Below are positions 6,315-14,546 of a stretch of 18,013 nt of DNA, in pieces. Origin of the DNA: Actinomycetes bacterium (lineage in GTDB: Bacteria > Actinomycetota > Actinomycetes > Actinomycetales > Cellulomonadaceae); contig JAJYTJ010000072.1 in NCBI GenBank assembly GCA_021793115.1, positions 1 through 18,013 of the forward strand, in the 5' to 3' direction. The notes beneath the pieces are model-generated. The model was not told the DNA's origin, ran no database searches, and worked only from the letters and a program-made list of their open reading frames with translations. Position numbers and translations under genes: made by a program. Each line of letters opens with the position of its first letter. Positions within the stretch are counted from its first letter, which is position 1.

Positions 6315-7415
6315 ATGAGGACATCTACGTGGCGTAGACCTGTCATCGGTGTGGCGTGCTTCGCGCTGGCGCTGACGACGGTGGCGGCGTGCTCGTCCAG
6401 CAAGGGCAGCGCGACCGGTTCGGGTGGTAGCACCACCGCGGCCACCGGTGCGCCCGCTGCCGCGAGCGGCAAGATCTCGATCGCCTACATCCAGAAGCAG
6501 GCCGATCAGACGTACTTCGTCGGGGAGAAGTCCGGCGCCCAGGCCGAGGCGGCCAAGCTCGGCATCCAGATCACGTTCTACCCGCTGTCCGACCAGGCCG
6601 ACGACAGCGCGGCGGTCGATGCGGTGAACCAGGCCATCGCCAAGAAGGTCAACGGCATCATCATCGTTCCGCCGGACGGGGCCGTCGGTCCCACGGTGAG
6701 CCAGCTCGCCAGTGCGGCCGGCATCAAGATGATGTCGTCCGACGACCAGGTGTGCACCAACAACCCCGACCCGACGAAGTGCGCGGCCAGCGCTCTGCTG
6801 CCCCGCGTCGGGTTCGACGGTACCGAGATGGGCACCGAGGTCGGCAAGGAGGCCGCGACGCTGTTCAAGCAGTACGGCTGGTCCGCGGCCGACACGGCCG
6901 TCGTCTCTGCCTGGGATCCCACGGTGACGGTGTGCACGCAGCGCATCCAGGGGGCGAAGACGGCCTTCGCTGCGAACGGCGGCTCGGCTGCCAAGATGAT
7001 CGACCTCAACACCGACAACACGCCGAGCGGTGCGCAGGACAAGGCGTCCGCGATGCTCACCGCCAACCAGGGCGTCAAGAACTGGGTGGTGTGGGGCTGC
7101 AACGACGAGAACGTCTCCGGTGTGGTCACGGCCATGCAGAACGCCGGCATCAGCCCGAACAACATCGACGGCGTGGCCCTGGGTGGCTACCTCGCGTGCA
7201 AGCCGTGGAACGCCAACACCCCGACGGGCATCAAGGCCTCCCTGTACATCAGCGGTGCGGACGTCGGCAAGACCTCCGTCGACGTGATGAACGACTGGTT
7301 GGCGAACGGCAAGCAGCCGGCCCAGCAGACGTTCGCCCCCACCCACATGATCACGCCGAGCAACTGGAAGACCACGATGAGCGCCGCCGACGTCCAGACC
7401 TGCGTGGGGTCATAA
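6315..7415 (+). CDS. Sugar ABC transporter substrate-binding lipoprotein (CUT2, AraF-like)
   Basis: A 366-residue extracytoplasmic sugar receptor delivering substrate to the ATPase and permease encoded next. The start at 6315 is preferred over the ATG at 6309 because GAGAGG lies six bases upstream. A basic N-terminus (RTSTWRR) and hydrophobic core lead to a lipobox with lipidated Cys26 (TVAAC-SSS), followed by a Ser/Thr/Gly/Ala linker to about 52. The periplasmic-binding fold then begins (KISIAYIQKQADQTYF). The order of motifs (NGIIIVPPDGAVG, MMSSDDQV, VVWGCNDENVSGVVTAMQ, ASLYISGADVGKTSVDVM) follows L-arabinose-binding AraF more closely than ribose-binding RbsB. The mature part has six cysteines (147, 156, 207, 262, 295, 363), which could form disulfides. 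Substrate is inferred only: arabinose, galactose or a related pentose/hexose. Confidence 0.92.
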   Translation: MRTSTWRRPVIGVACFALALTTVAACSSSKGSATGSGGSTTAATGAPAAASGKISIAYIQKQADQTYFVGEKSGAQAEAAKLGIQITFYPLSDQADDSAAVDAVNQAIAKKVNGIIIVPPDGAVGPTVSQLASAAGIKMMSSDDQVCTNNPDPTKCAASALLPRVGFDGTEMGTEVGKEAATLFKQYGWSAADTAVVSAWDPTVTVCTQRIQGAKTAFAANGGSAAKMIDLNTDNTPSGAQDKASAMLTANQGVKNWVVWGCNDENVSGVVTAMQNAGISPNNIDGVALGGYLACKPWNANTPTGIKASLYISGADVGKTSVDVMNDWLANGKQPAQQTFAPTHMITPSNWKTTMSAADVQTCVGS

Positions 7416-7420
7416 GGCGC

Positions 7421-9037
7421 ATGGGTGAGATGACGTCCTTCGAGGCGTCGTCGACACGGCCGGGTCCCGCCCCCGTGGCGGGGCCCGGTGGTGTCGCCGA
7501 CGCGGTCCCGAGCTCGAGCGGCGCGGCGCAGGTGCTCAGGCTCACGGGGGTGACGAAGCGCTTCCCCGGTGTCGTCGCGCTCGACCACGTGAGCTTCGAG
7601 CTGAAGCCCGGCACCGTGACCGCGCTCGTCGGCGAGAACGGGGCGGGCAAGTCGACCCTGCTCAAGGTTCTCGGCGGCGACTACCAGCCCGACGAGGGTG
7701 AGATCAGCCTCGGGGGGCGGGTGGCACGCTTCCGGACCCCGGCCGATGCGCACGCCGCCGGGGTGCGCGTCATCGCGCAGGAGCCCGACATCGTGCCCTA
7801 CACCACGGTGGCCGAGAACATCTATGTCGGCGACCTGCCCAACCGGGGTCGTTGGCTGCGGAGCAACGAGCTCTATCGGCGCGCGGCCGCGGACCTGCGG
7901 CGTGTCGGCTTCGACTCCGTGCTGCGCGCCACGCAGGTCGGCACCAGCCTCACCGCGGCCCAGCGTCAGCTGGTGGAGATCATGCGGACGATGGTCAGCG
8001 ACGCGACGGTGATCGCGTTCGACGAGCCGACGTCCTCGCTGTCCGACCACGAGGTCAACCTGCTCTTCGGGCTGATCCGGCGCCTGCGCGAGGAGGGCAA
8101 GGCCATCGCGTACGTCTCCCACCGCCTGGCGGAGGTCTTCGAGATCGCCGACGAGGTCGTCATCCTGCGCGACGGGAAGACGGTCGCCCAGAAGCCGATG
8201 TCGGAGGTCGACAACGCCTCGCTCATCCGGCTGATGGTGGGCCGTGACCTGTCCCAGGTGTTCGACCACGCGTCGTCGACGACCGACCGGGTCGTGCTGG
8301 ACGTCGAGCACGTGACCTCGCCCGACGTCCGCGACATCTCGCTCCAGGTCCACGCCGGCGAGATCGTCGCGTTGGCCGGGCTCGTCGGCGCCGGGCGCAG
8401 CGAGCTGGCCGGAGCGATCGTCGGCGACCTGCCCATCATCTCCGGGACGGTCGCCGTGGACGGGCGGCGCGTGCACCTGCGCGAGCCCTCCAGCGCGATC
8501 CACGCCGGCGTGGGCTATGCGCCCGAGGAACGCAAGAGGGACGCGCTGTTCATGTTGCGGTCGATCCGCGACAACGCGACGCTCGTCGTCCTCAAGAACC
8601 TGACGCGCATGAGATTCATCGACTTCGCCAAGGAGAAGTCGGTCGGTTCGGAGTACCTCGCTCGACTGCGGGTGCGCACGCCGTCGTACGACCGTCCGGT
8701 CGCCACCTTGAGCGGCGGCAACCAGCAGAAGGTCGTTCTGGCCCGGTGGCTGGCGGCGCGGCCCAAGGTGCTCGTGCTCGACGAACCCACCCGGGGGATC
8801 GACGTCGGGGCCAAGGCCGAGATCTACGAAATCATGGAAACACTGGCGGCGTCCGGTGTCGGGATCCTCATGATCTCCTCCGAGCTCCCGGAGATCCTCG
8901 GCATCGCCGATCGCATCATCGTGATGCAGAACGGCCACCTCACGGGCGAGCTGAGCCGCGACGAAGCGACCGAGGAAAAGATCCTCGCACTGGCGATGGC
9001 CGACGACCTGACGAATGACAAGAAGGGGAAGAAATGA
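7421..9037 (+). CDS. Sugar ABC transporter dual ATP-binding protein (RbsA/MglA/AraG type)
   Basis: A 538-residue protein with two tandem ABC domains that powers the CUT2 importer at the inner membrane face. First domain: Walker A GENGAGKST at 71-79, Q-loop Gln120, a relaxed signature LTAAQRQ near 177 and Walker B VIAFDEP at 197-203, with switch His234. Second domain: degenerate P-loop GLVGAGRS at 320-327, canonical LSGGNQQ at 430-436 and Walker B VLVLDEP at 450-456, with SSELPE where a switch His would be. Such asymmetry is normal for this family. An N-terminal extension of ~35 residues is unusual, so the start (ATG 7421 or 7430) is less certain. It begins five bases after the binding-protein stop and overlaps the permease by four. 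Confidence 0.95.
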   Translation: MGEMTSFEASSTRPGPAPVAGPGGVADAVPSSSGAAQVLRLTGVTKRFPGVVALDHVSFELKPGTVTALVGENGAGKSTLLKVLGGDYQPDEGEISLGGRVARFRTPADAHAAGVRVIAQEPDIVPYTTVAENIYVGDLPNRGRWLRSNELYRRAAADLRRVGFDSVLRATQVGTSLTAAQRQLVEIMRTMVSDATVIAFDEPTSSLSDHEVNLLFGLIRRLREEGKAIAYVSHRLAEVFEIADEVVILRDGKTVAQKPMSEVDNASLIRLMVGRDLSQVFDHASSTTDRVVLDVEHVTSPDVRDISLQVHAGEIVALAGLVGAGRSELAGAIVGDLPIISGTVAVDGRRVHLREPSSAIHAGVGYAPEERKRDALFMLRSIRDNATLVVLKNLTRMRFIDFAKEKSVGSEYLARLRVRTPSYDRPVATLSGGNQQKVVLARWLAARPKVLVLDEPTRGIDVGAKAEIYEIMETLAASGVGILMISSELPEILGIADRIIVMQNGHLTGELSRDEATEEKILALAMADDLTNDKKGKK

Positions 9038-10071
9038 GCGTCGTGGCGCCTGAAACTGATCGGGAGGGCGGTTCTCCGGCGGCTCGTCACGAGTCGAGGG
9101 TCGGCGAGGTCTTCCGCCGGCCGGGCCTCCTGCAGAACATCGTGCTCCTCGGTGTGCTCGTGGTCGTGGCCGTCCTCTTCGAGATCCTCAACCCCAACTA
9201 CCTGAGCTCGGACAGCCTGCGGGCGATCGCCCTCGCGGTGGCGCCCATCGGCGTCATGTCGGCCGGTCAGACCCTGGTCGTCCTGCTCGGCGCGCTCGAC
9301 ATCTCCGTCGGCGCACAGGCCGGGGTCGCGTCCTGCATCTCCGCGATGGCGTTCACCGCGTGGGGCAACGCGCTGGGGTCCATGGCCGCGGCGGTCCTCC
9401 TGGGGATCGTCATCGGGTTCCTCAACGGCGTCATCATCGTGTACGGCCGGATCAACCCGATCGTCGCGACCCTCGGCGGCCTCGCGCTGTACAAGGGCGT
9501 CGCGCAGGTCCTGACGAACGGATCCGCCGTCGGGTTCGTCGCGGCGAACGGCTTCTACAAGGCGATCGGTCGCGGGGTGTTCCTCGGGGTGCCCGTCGCG
9601 GCCTGGATCTTCGTCGTCGTCGCCGCGCTCTTCTGGGTGTTCCTCAACCGGACGGACATGGGCCGCAACGTCTATGCCGTCGGCGGCAACGACATGGCGG
9701 CACGCCTGGCGGGCATCAACACGAACAAGTACATCATCGCCGCGTACACGGTCGTCGGCGTCTGTGGCGGCATCGCCGGCATCATGTACACGGCGAAGAC
9801 CGGTTCGGGCTCGCCCACGGTGGCCACGGCCGGGTACGAGCTCCAGACCGTCACGGCCGTCGCGCTCGGCGGGGCGGTGATGACCGGCGGCAAGGGCGGG
9901 ATCGGGGCCACGGTGATCGCGATCCTGCTCGTCGGAGCCCTGAACAACGGCCTGACCTCGGTCAACGTCAGCCTCTTCTGGCAGAACATCGCGCAAGGAC
10001 TCATGCTCATCGCGGCCGTCATCATCCAGAAGGCGCGCAGCGGCGAACGCCGTATCGGCCTTCCCACCTGA
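9034..10071 (+). CDS. Sugar ABC transporter permease (RbsC/AraH type)
   Basis: A 345-residue integral membrane protein forming the translocation path of the CUT2 importer, probably as a homodimer. The ATG shares ATGA with the ATPase stop, and AAGGGG is positioned as ribosome-binding site. Around ten hydrophobic helices are visible, starting at about 33-52, 63-85, 114-137 and 183-204. The family's GALDISVGAQAG near 86-97 and the ATPase-contact loop YAVGGNDMAARLAGIN at 214-229 are present. A 28-base gap separates its stop from the 3' end of the convergent AraC gene. It completes the three-gene operon; no separate sugar kinase or isomerase is linked. Confidence 0.94.
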   Translation: MSVVAPETDREGGSPAARHESRVGEVFRRPGLLQNIVLLGVLVVVAVLFEILNPNYLSSDSLRAIALAVAPIGVMSAGQTLVVLLGALDISVGAQAGVASCISAMAFTAWGNALGSMAAAVLLGIVIGFLNGVIIVYGRINPIVATLGGLALYKGVAQVLTNGSAVGFVAANGFYKAIGRGVFLGVPVAAWIFVVVAALFWVFLNRTDMGRNVYAVGGNDMAARLAGINTNKYIIAAYTVVGVCGGIAGIMYTAKTGSGSPTVATAGYELQTVTAVALGGAVMTGGKGGIGATVIAILLVGALNNGLTSVNVSLFWQNIAQGLMLIAAVIIQKARSGERRIGLPT

Positions 10072-10092
10072 CCGGCGGGCGGCGGCCGCCGG
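10072..10092. terminator. GC hairpin between the convergent permease and AraC genes
   Basis: CCGGCGG (10072-10078), a seven-base loop and CCGCCGG (10086-10092) form a perfect 7-base stem starting directly after the permease stop and ending eight bases before the AraC stop. Its position suits a bidirectional terminator, though no U-tract follows on either strand. Confidence 0.5.
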
Positions 10093-10099
10093 CCACGGC

Positions 10100-10966
10100 T
10101 CAGCCCTTGACCGCCTGCCGGTAGGCCGACGGGCTGGTGCCGTGGACGGCGTGGAACTGGCGCGAGAAGTAGAAGGCGTCGTCGTACCCCACTGCGTGCG
10201 CGATGTGGGACACCGGCTCGTCGGTGGTGTCCAGCAGCACGCGCGCCCGCGTCATCCGCAGGCTCGTCTGGTACTGCAGCACGCCGTAGCCGGTGGCGCG
10301 GCGGAAGAGCGCGGCGAAGTGCGAGGGCGAGAGGTTCGCCATCGCGGCCAGGTCGGCGACCGACGTTCGCGTGGCCACGTTGCCGCGGAGGAACTCGATC
10401 GACTCCCGGATGGGGTCCGCCCGGTCGCGCGTGTGACGCTGCTCGGGAGTGAGCAGCGCGAGGACGTGCCAGGCGGCGCCGGACGCGCCCATGAGCGCGC
10501 CGAAGGAGTCGTCGTGCTCGAGGTGCGACAGCGCCTCGTCGATGAGGGTGGTGAACCGGAAGAGATCGCTCACCCAGACGGGCCCGCGGGGCTCGTCGAG
10601 ACCGGCGGCCCGGAGCAGCGGCAGCACGCTGCTGCCGACGACGTGCAGCCACCAGATCGTCCAGGGACGGACGGCGCTGGCTCCGTAGGAGTGGGCGACG
10701 CGCGGGGGGATGACGAGCACCTGGCCCGCCTCGACGGTGAACCGCTCGCCCTGCACGCGGTACCAGCCCTCGCCCTCGGCACAGACGATGACGATCGCCT
10801 GGTCGACCCCCTGGCTCCGCGTCCGCTGGTGCTGAGCAGCATGGGGAAACAAGCCGCAGTCCGTGACCAGCAGCTGCGCCGCGCCCGGCCGGGCGAGCGA
10901 CTCGGCGATGAGCGGGCGCGCCAGCACCCGCAGCCGCTGCCCGGGGAACCCCTCCGCCTTGCCCAT
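10100..10966 (-). CDS. AraC-family transcriptional regulator
   Basis: A 288-residue sugar-type regulator. The N-terminal cupin sensor domain covers about 30-115 (IVIVCAEGEGWYRVQGERFT, VEAGQVLVIPPRVAHSYGAS, then WTIWWLHVVGS). The C-terminal double helix-turn-helix spans about 185-285 (SVADLAAMANLSPSHFAALF, RRATG, then VSHIAHAVGYDDAFYFSRQF and HAVHGTSPSAYRQ). The ATG at 10966 is kept; CAGGAT lies six bases before it, so leaderless transcription is possible, while GGGG immediately upstream is too close to be a good Shine-Dalgarno. It is convergent with the ABC operon and divergent from the DUF5107 gene across 111 bases containing a strong dyad. It likely activates one or both in response to a sugar; the inducer is unknown. 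Confidence 0.93.
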   Translation of the reverse strand: MGKAEGFPGQRLRVLARPLIAESLARPGAAQLLVTDCGLFPHAAQHQRTRSQGVDQAIVIVCAEGEGWYRVQGERFTVEAGQVLVIPPRVAHSYGASAVRPWTIWWLHVVGSSVLPLLRAAGLDEPRGPVWVSDLFRFTTLIDEALSHLEHDDSFGALMGASGAAWHVLALLTPEQRHTRDRADPIRESIEFLRGNVATRTSVADLAAMANLSPSHFAALFRRATGYGVLQYQTSLRMTRARVLLDTTDEPVSHIAHAVGYDDAFYFSRQFHAVHGTSPSAYRQAVKG

Positions 10967-11018
10967 GGCCCCATCCTGACGGCACCGGCGTCCGGATGGG
11001 CAAGTATCGCGGGATCGT

Positions 11019-11045
11019 CCATGCCGGGCCGAGGTTCCGGCATGG
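11019..11045. promoter_or_regulatory. 9-9-9 inverted repeat between araC-type gene and DUF5107 gene
   Basis: CCATGCCGG (11019-11027) and CCGGCATGG (11037-11045) are perfect reverse complements with a nine-base spacer, in the centre of the divergent intergenic region. This is the strongest long dyad in the window after the 6174 palindrome and a natural binding site for the adjacent AraC protein or another dimeric regulator. A second, weaker inverted repeat (CCCATCC at 10970-10976, GGATGGG at 10994-11000) lies nearer the AraC start. Confidence 0.55.
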
Positions 11046-11065
11046 GCCCGGGCCCGGATCGCTCC

Positions 11066-11071
11066 TAGTCT
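11066..11071 (+). promoter_or_regulatory. Leaderless-type -10 (TAGTCT) for the DUF5107 gene
   Basis: TAGTCT fits TAnnnT and stands exactly six bases before the ATG at 11078, with no Shine-Dalgarno between. A 12-base palindrome GGGCCCGGGCCC (11044-11055) occupies the region where a -35 would be, so an activator may replace -35 contacts. That last point is inference. Confidence 0.5.
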
Positions 11072-11077
11072 CGGCGC

Positions 11078-14000
11078 ATGTCCAGCGACCGGTCCCGGAT
11101 CGTGCTGCCGGCAGTGCCGTCCGAGCAGGCCGGGTCCTCGGTGGCCGCGTGGCACGAGCCCGTGGTGATCGACACCTACGAGCCCGCACCGCCCGACCCG
11201 TACCCGGCGTACCTCGAGCGGCGGGTCTACCAGGGATCGTCCGGCCAGGTGTACCCGCTGCCGTTCATCGAGAGGATCAGCCACACCAAGCACGCTCGCC
11301 CGTGGCAGGCGATCCACCTGGAGAACGCGTGGGTGCGGCTGATGATCCTGCCGGAGCTCGGCGGACGCATCCAGGTCGCGGTGGACAAGACCAACGGCTA
11401 CGACTTCTTCTACCGCAACAACGTCGTCAAGCCTGCGCTCGTCGGGCTGGCCGGTCCGTGGGTGTCCGGCGGCGTCGAGTTCAACTGGCCGCAGCACCAC
11501 CGGCCGGCCACCTTCCTGCCCACGGACTGGGCCATCGAGCGGGAGCCCGACGGGGCCGTCACCGTGTGGTGCTCGGACCACGACCCGTTCGCGCGCATGA
11601 AGGGGGCGCACGGCATCCGGCTGCGGCCCGACTCGAACGTCGTCGAGGTGCGCGTGCGGGTGTTCAACCGCAGCGAGGACGTCCAGACGTTCCTGTGGTG
11701 GTCCAACGTCGCGGTCGCGGTCAACGACGACTACCAGTCGTTCTTCCCCACCGACGTGCACTGGGTCGCCGACCACGCGAAGCGGGCGACGGCGACCTTC
11801 CCCCGCGTGCGCGGGCGCTACTACGGGGTCGACTACCCGTCGCGCGTGACGAGCGACCGCCCGGACGGCGACCGCATCGACTGGTACCGCAACATCCCCG
11901 TGCCGACGTCGTACATGGTCGTCGAGACGCAGGACGACTTCTTCGGCGGCTACGACCACGGCCGGCATGCGGGCGTCGTGTGCTGGGCCGACCACCGGTT
12001 CCTGCCGGGCAAGAAGCAGTGGACCTGGGGGAACGCCCCGTTCGGCCGGGCCTGGGACCGCCAGCTCACCGACTCCGACGGGCCGTACGTCGAGCTCATG
12101 GCGGGCGCCTACACCGACAACCAGCCGGACTTCTCGTTCCTCGCGCCCGGTGAGACGAAGGCGTTCTCCCAGTTCTGGTACCCGATCCAGGAGATCGGCC
12201 CGGCGCAGCAGGCGACGCGCGACGCCGCGCTCGCGTTCGTCGCCGAGCCGGGCGTCGAGGTCACCGCGGTGCGTGTCGGGGCGGCGGTGACGACGTCGCG
12301 CTCCGGCCTGCTGCTGCAGGTTCTCGACGCCACCGGCGCGGTGCTGCTGTCCGAGCGTCGCGACGCGTCGCCGGGTGCGCCGGTCGTCGTCGAGGCCGTG
12401 GTGCCCGGCCGGCGTGAGGCGCACGAGCTGCAGGCGCGCGTGGTGCACGAGGGGGCCGTGCTCGTCGCCTGGCGTCCCACGCCGCCGGCGCCGGACCGAC
12501 CGGTCCCCGTGCCGGTCACCGCGCCGCCGGACCCCGGGGACGTGGCGAGCGTCGAAGAGCTCTATCTCGCCGCCCTCCACCTGGTGCAGTACCGGCACGC
12601 CACGCGCGCGCCCGAACCGTACCTGCGCGAGGCGCTGCGCCGTGACCCGGCGGACTCGCGGTCGGGGGTGCTGCTCGCGGCGCTGCGCTACCGGGCGGCC
12701 CGGTACGAGGAGTCCGAGCGGCTGGCCGCCGTGGCCGTGGAGCGGCTGACGACGTTCAACCCCAACCCGTACGACGGTGAGGCGCACTACCGGCTCGGCC
12801 TGGCGCGGCTCCGTCTCGGCAACCGGCAGGGCGCCCGCGATGCCTTCGCGAAGGCCGCGTGGAACGCCGGCTGGCGCACCCCGGCGCTCGTCGAGCTCGC
12901 GCGCCTCGACGCCCGCGACGGGGCGTGGGCGCAGGCCGTGGCGCGGCTCGACGCCGCGCTGGCCACCGACCGGGACAACCTGCAGGCGCGCGACCTGCTC
13001 GTCGTCGCGCTCCGGGCCGCCGGGCGACTCGAGGAGGCTGACGACCTGCTCGCCGCGCACCTGGAGGCCGAGCCGCTCGACTGGTGGGCGGTGGACCTCG
13101 CGGGCAAGGACCTGCAGACCGACGCGCAGACGTGCCTCGACGTCGCCTACGAGTATCTGGCCGCCGGCCTGTGGGAGGACGCAGCCCGGGTAGCCGCCGT
13201 CGCCGCCGTGCGTCAGGCCACGCAGCCGATCCTGGGCGCGAACGACGCCGGTCCGCTGGCGCACTACTGCCGGGCGCGCGCGCTCGCGGAGCTGGGCGAC
13301 GCGCACGGCTCGCGCGAGGCGCTGCGGCTGGCCCGCACGTGCGAGGCGGCGAACTGCCTGCCGGGGCGCCTGGACGACGTCGATCTGCTCGACTGGTCCC
13401 TGGCCCGCGAGCCCGGTGATGCGCGCGCACACGCCCTGCTCGGGCACTGGCTGTACTTCCGGCGGCGTCCCGCGGACGCCCGGGAGCACTGGCTCGCCGC
13501 GGTGCGGCTCGACCCGGCCGACGCCGTCTCGTGGCGCAACCTCGCGGTCGCGGCCTACAACGTCGACCGCGACGCGAGCACCGCGGACGGGTACTACGCG
13601 CAGGCCCTGGCCGCGCGGCCGCTCGATGCGAAGCTCTGGTACGAGCGCGACCAGCTGGCGAAGCGGCGCCGCGTCCCGCCCGAGCGGCGGCTCGCCGAGC
13701 TGGCCCGGCACCCGGTGATCGTCGGGCAGCGCGACGACCTCAGCGTGGAGTGGGCGGACCTGCTGACGCTCACCGACCGGGCGGAGGAGGCGCTCGACGT
13801 CCTCGGCGGCCGGCAGTTCAGCCCCTGGGAGGGGGGCGAGGGCAAGGTGCTCGCCGCGTGGGACGCGGCCCACCTCGCGCTGGCGCGCAAGGCTCTGGCG
13901 GCCGGCCGGCCGGCCCGCGCGGTGGACCTGCTGCGCGCCGCGCTCGACGTTCCGCACCGCCTGGGCGAGGACCGGCACGCGCTCGGCAACTACGCCGACC

Positions 14001-14521
14001 TGTGGGTGACGCTCGGCGACGCGTGCGCAGCGTCGGGAGCGCGGGACGAGGCGGAGCGGTGGTGGCGGCGCGCTGCGCTCTTCGACGGCGACTTCCAGGA
14101 CATGCAGGCCGTGCCGTACTCCGAGATGACCTACTTCGCGGCGCAGGCCTGGGGTGCGCTGGGGGAGCCGGAGCGCCGCGACGCGCTGGCCGCAGGGATG
14201 GCCGACTACGCCGACGAGATGGAGCGCAGCGAGCCCCAGATCGACTACTTCGCGACGTCGTTGCCCACGATGCTGCTGTTCCACGACGACCTCGCGGCGA
14301 TGCGCGACGACCGGGTGCTGCTGCTGCGCGGCCTTGTCGCCGCGCTGCGTGGCGACAAGGAGCAGGCTCGGGCTCGCATGTCCGACCTGCTGGCGCGGGA
14401 CCCCAACAACGTGCGGGCAGTCATGTGGTGGCGGCACGAGCTCGACCGGCCCTTGCTCGCGCCGGCGGACGCCCCGAGCCGGCGGCTGCACGCACGTGGA
14501 AGGCCACGCCGTTCGACGTGA
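11078..14521 (+). CDS. Large DUF5107-TPR protein, probable carbohydrate-active or sugar-sensing role
   Basis: An 1147-residue cytoplasmic protein (no signal peptide or membrane segment). Residues ~60-370 match the DUF5107 pattern: WVRLMILPELGGRIQVAVDK, FFYRNNVVKPALVGLAGPWV, SGGVEFNWPQHHRP, NRSEDVQTFLWWSNVAVAVN and KKQWTWGNAPFGRAWD. The ILPELGGRI and GGVEFNW elements look like a galactose-mutarotase-type beta-sandwich, an impression rather than a shown homology. A beta-rich linker (~375-470) leads to tetratricopeptide repeats over ~490-1130, for example AHYRLGLARLRLGNRQGARD and AHALLGHWLYFRRRPADARE. The last ~20 residues are basic and non-conserved. DUF5107-TPR proteins are recurrent in sugar-use regions of actinobacteria; I know of no firmly established activity. 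It is divergent from AraC, which may control it. Confidence 0.85.
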   Translation: MSSDRSRIVLPAVPSEQAGSSVAAWHEPVVIDTYEPAPPDPYPAYLERRVYQGSSGQVYPLPFIERISHTKHARPWQAIHLENAWVRLMILPELGGRIQVAVDKTNGYDFFYRNNVVKPALVGLAGPWVSGGVEFNWPQHHRPATFLPTDWAIEREPDGAVTVWCSDHDPFARMKGAHGIRLRPDSNVVEVRVRVFNRSEDVQTFLWWSNVAVAVNDDYQSFFPTDVHWVADHAKRATATFPRVRGRYYGVDYPSRVTSDRPDGDRIDWYRNIPVPTSYMVVETQDDFFGGYDHGRHAGVVCWADHRFLPGKKQWTWGNAPFGRAWDRQLTDSDGPYVELMAGAYTDNQPDFSFLAPGETKAFSQFWYPIQEIGPAQQATRDAALAFVAEPGVEVTAVRVGAAVTTSRSGLLLQVLDATGAVLLSERRDASPGAPVVVEAVVPGRREAHELQARVVHEGAVLVAWRPTPPAPDRPVPVPVTAPPDPGDVASVEELYLAALHLVQYRHATRAPEPYLREALRRDPADSRSGVLLAALRYRAARYEESERLAAVAVERLTTFNPNPYDGEAHYRLGLARLRLGNRQGARDAFAKAAWNAGWRTPALVELARLDARDGAWAQAVARLDAALATDRDNLQARDLLVVALRAAGRLEEADDLLAAHLEAEPLDWWAVDLAGKDLQTDAQTCLDVAYEYLAAGLWEDAARVAAVAAVRQATQPILGANDAGPLAHYCRARALAELGDAHGSREALRLARTCEAANCLPGRLDDVDLLDWSLAREPGDARAHALLGHWLYFRRRPADAREHWLAAVRLDPADAVSWRNLAVAAYNVDRDASTADGYYAQALAARPLDAKLWYERDQLAKRRRVPPERRLAELARHPVIVGQRDDLSVEWADLLTLTDRAEEALDVLGGRQFSPWEGGEGKVLAAWDAAHLALARKALAAGRPARAVDLLRAALDVPHRLGEDRHALGNYADLWVTLGDACAASGARDEAERWWRRAALFDGDFQDMQAVPYSEMTYFAAQAWGALGEPERRDALAAGMADYADEMERSEPQIDYFATSLPTMLLFHDDLAAMRDDRVLLLRGLVAALRGDKEQARARMSDLLARDPNNVRAVMWWRHELDRPLLAPADAPSRRLHARGRPRRST

Positions 14522-14546
14522 CCTTCCGTTGGGTTCCCTGCGTCCG

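Noticed and set aside
10100..14491. 1463-codon open frame on the minus strand continuing the AraC gene upstream through the DUF5107 gene
   Set aside because: Only the last 288 codons have family resemblance; the rest is low-complexity Arg/Val/Gly/His-rich antisense of a well-supported gene, a common effect of GC-rich codons.
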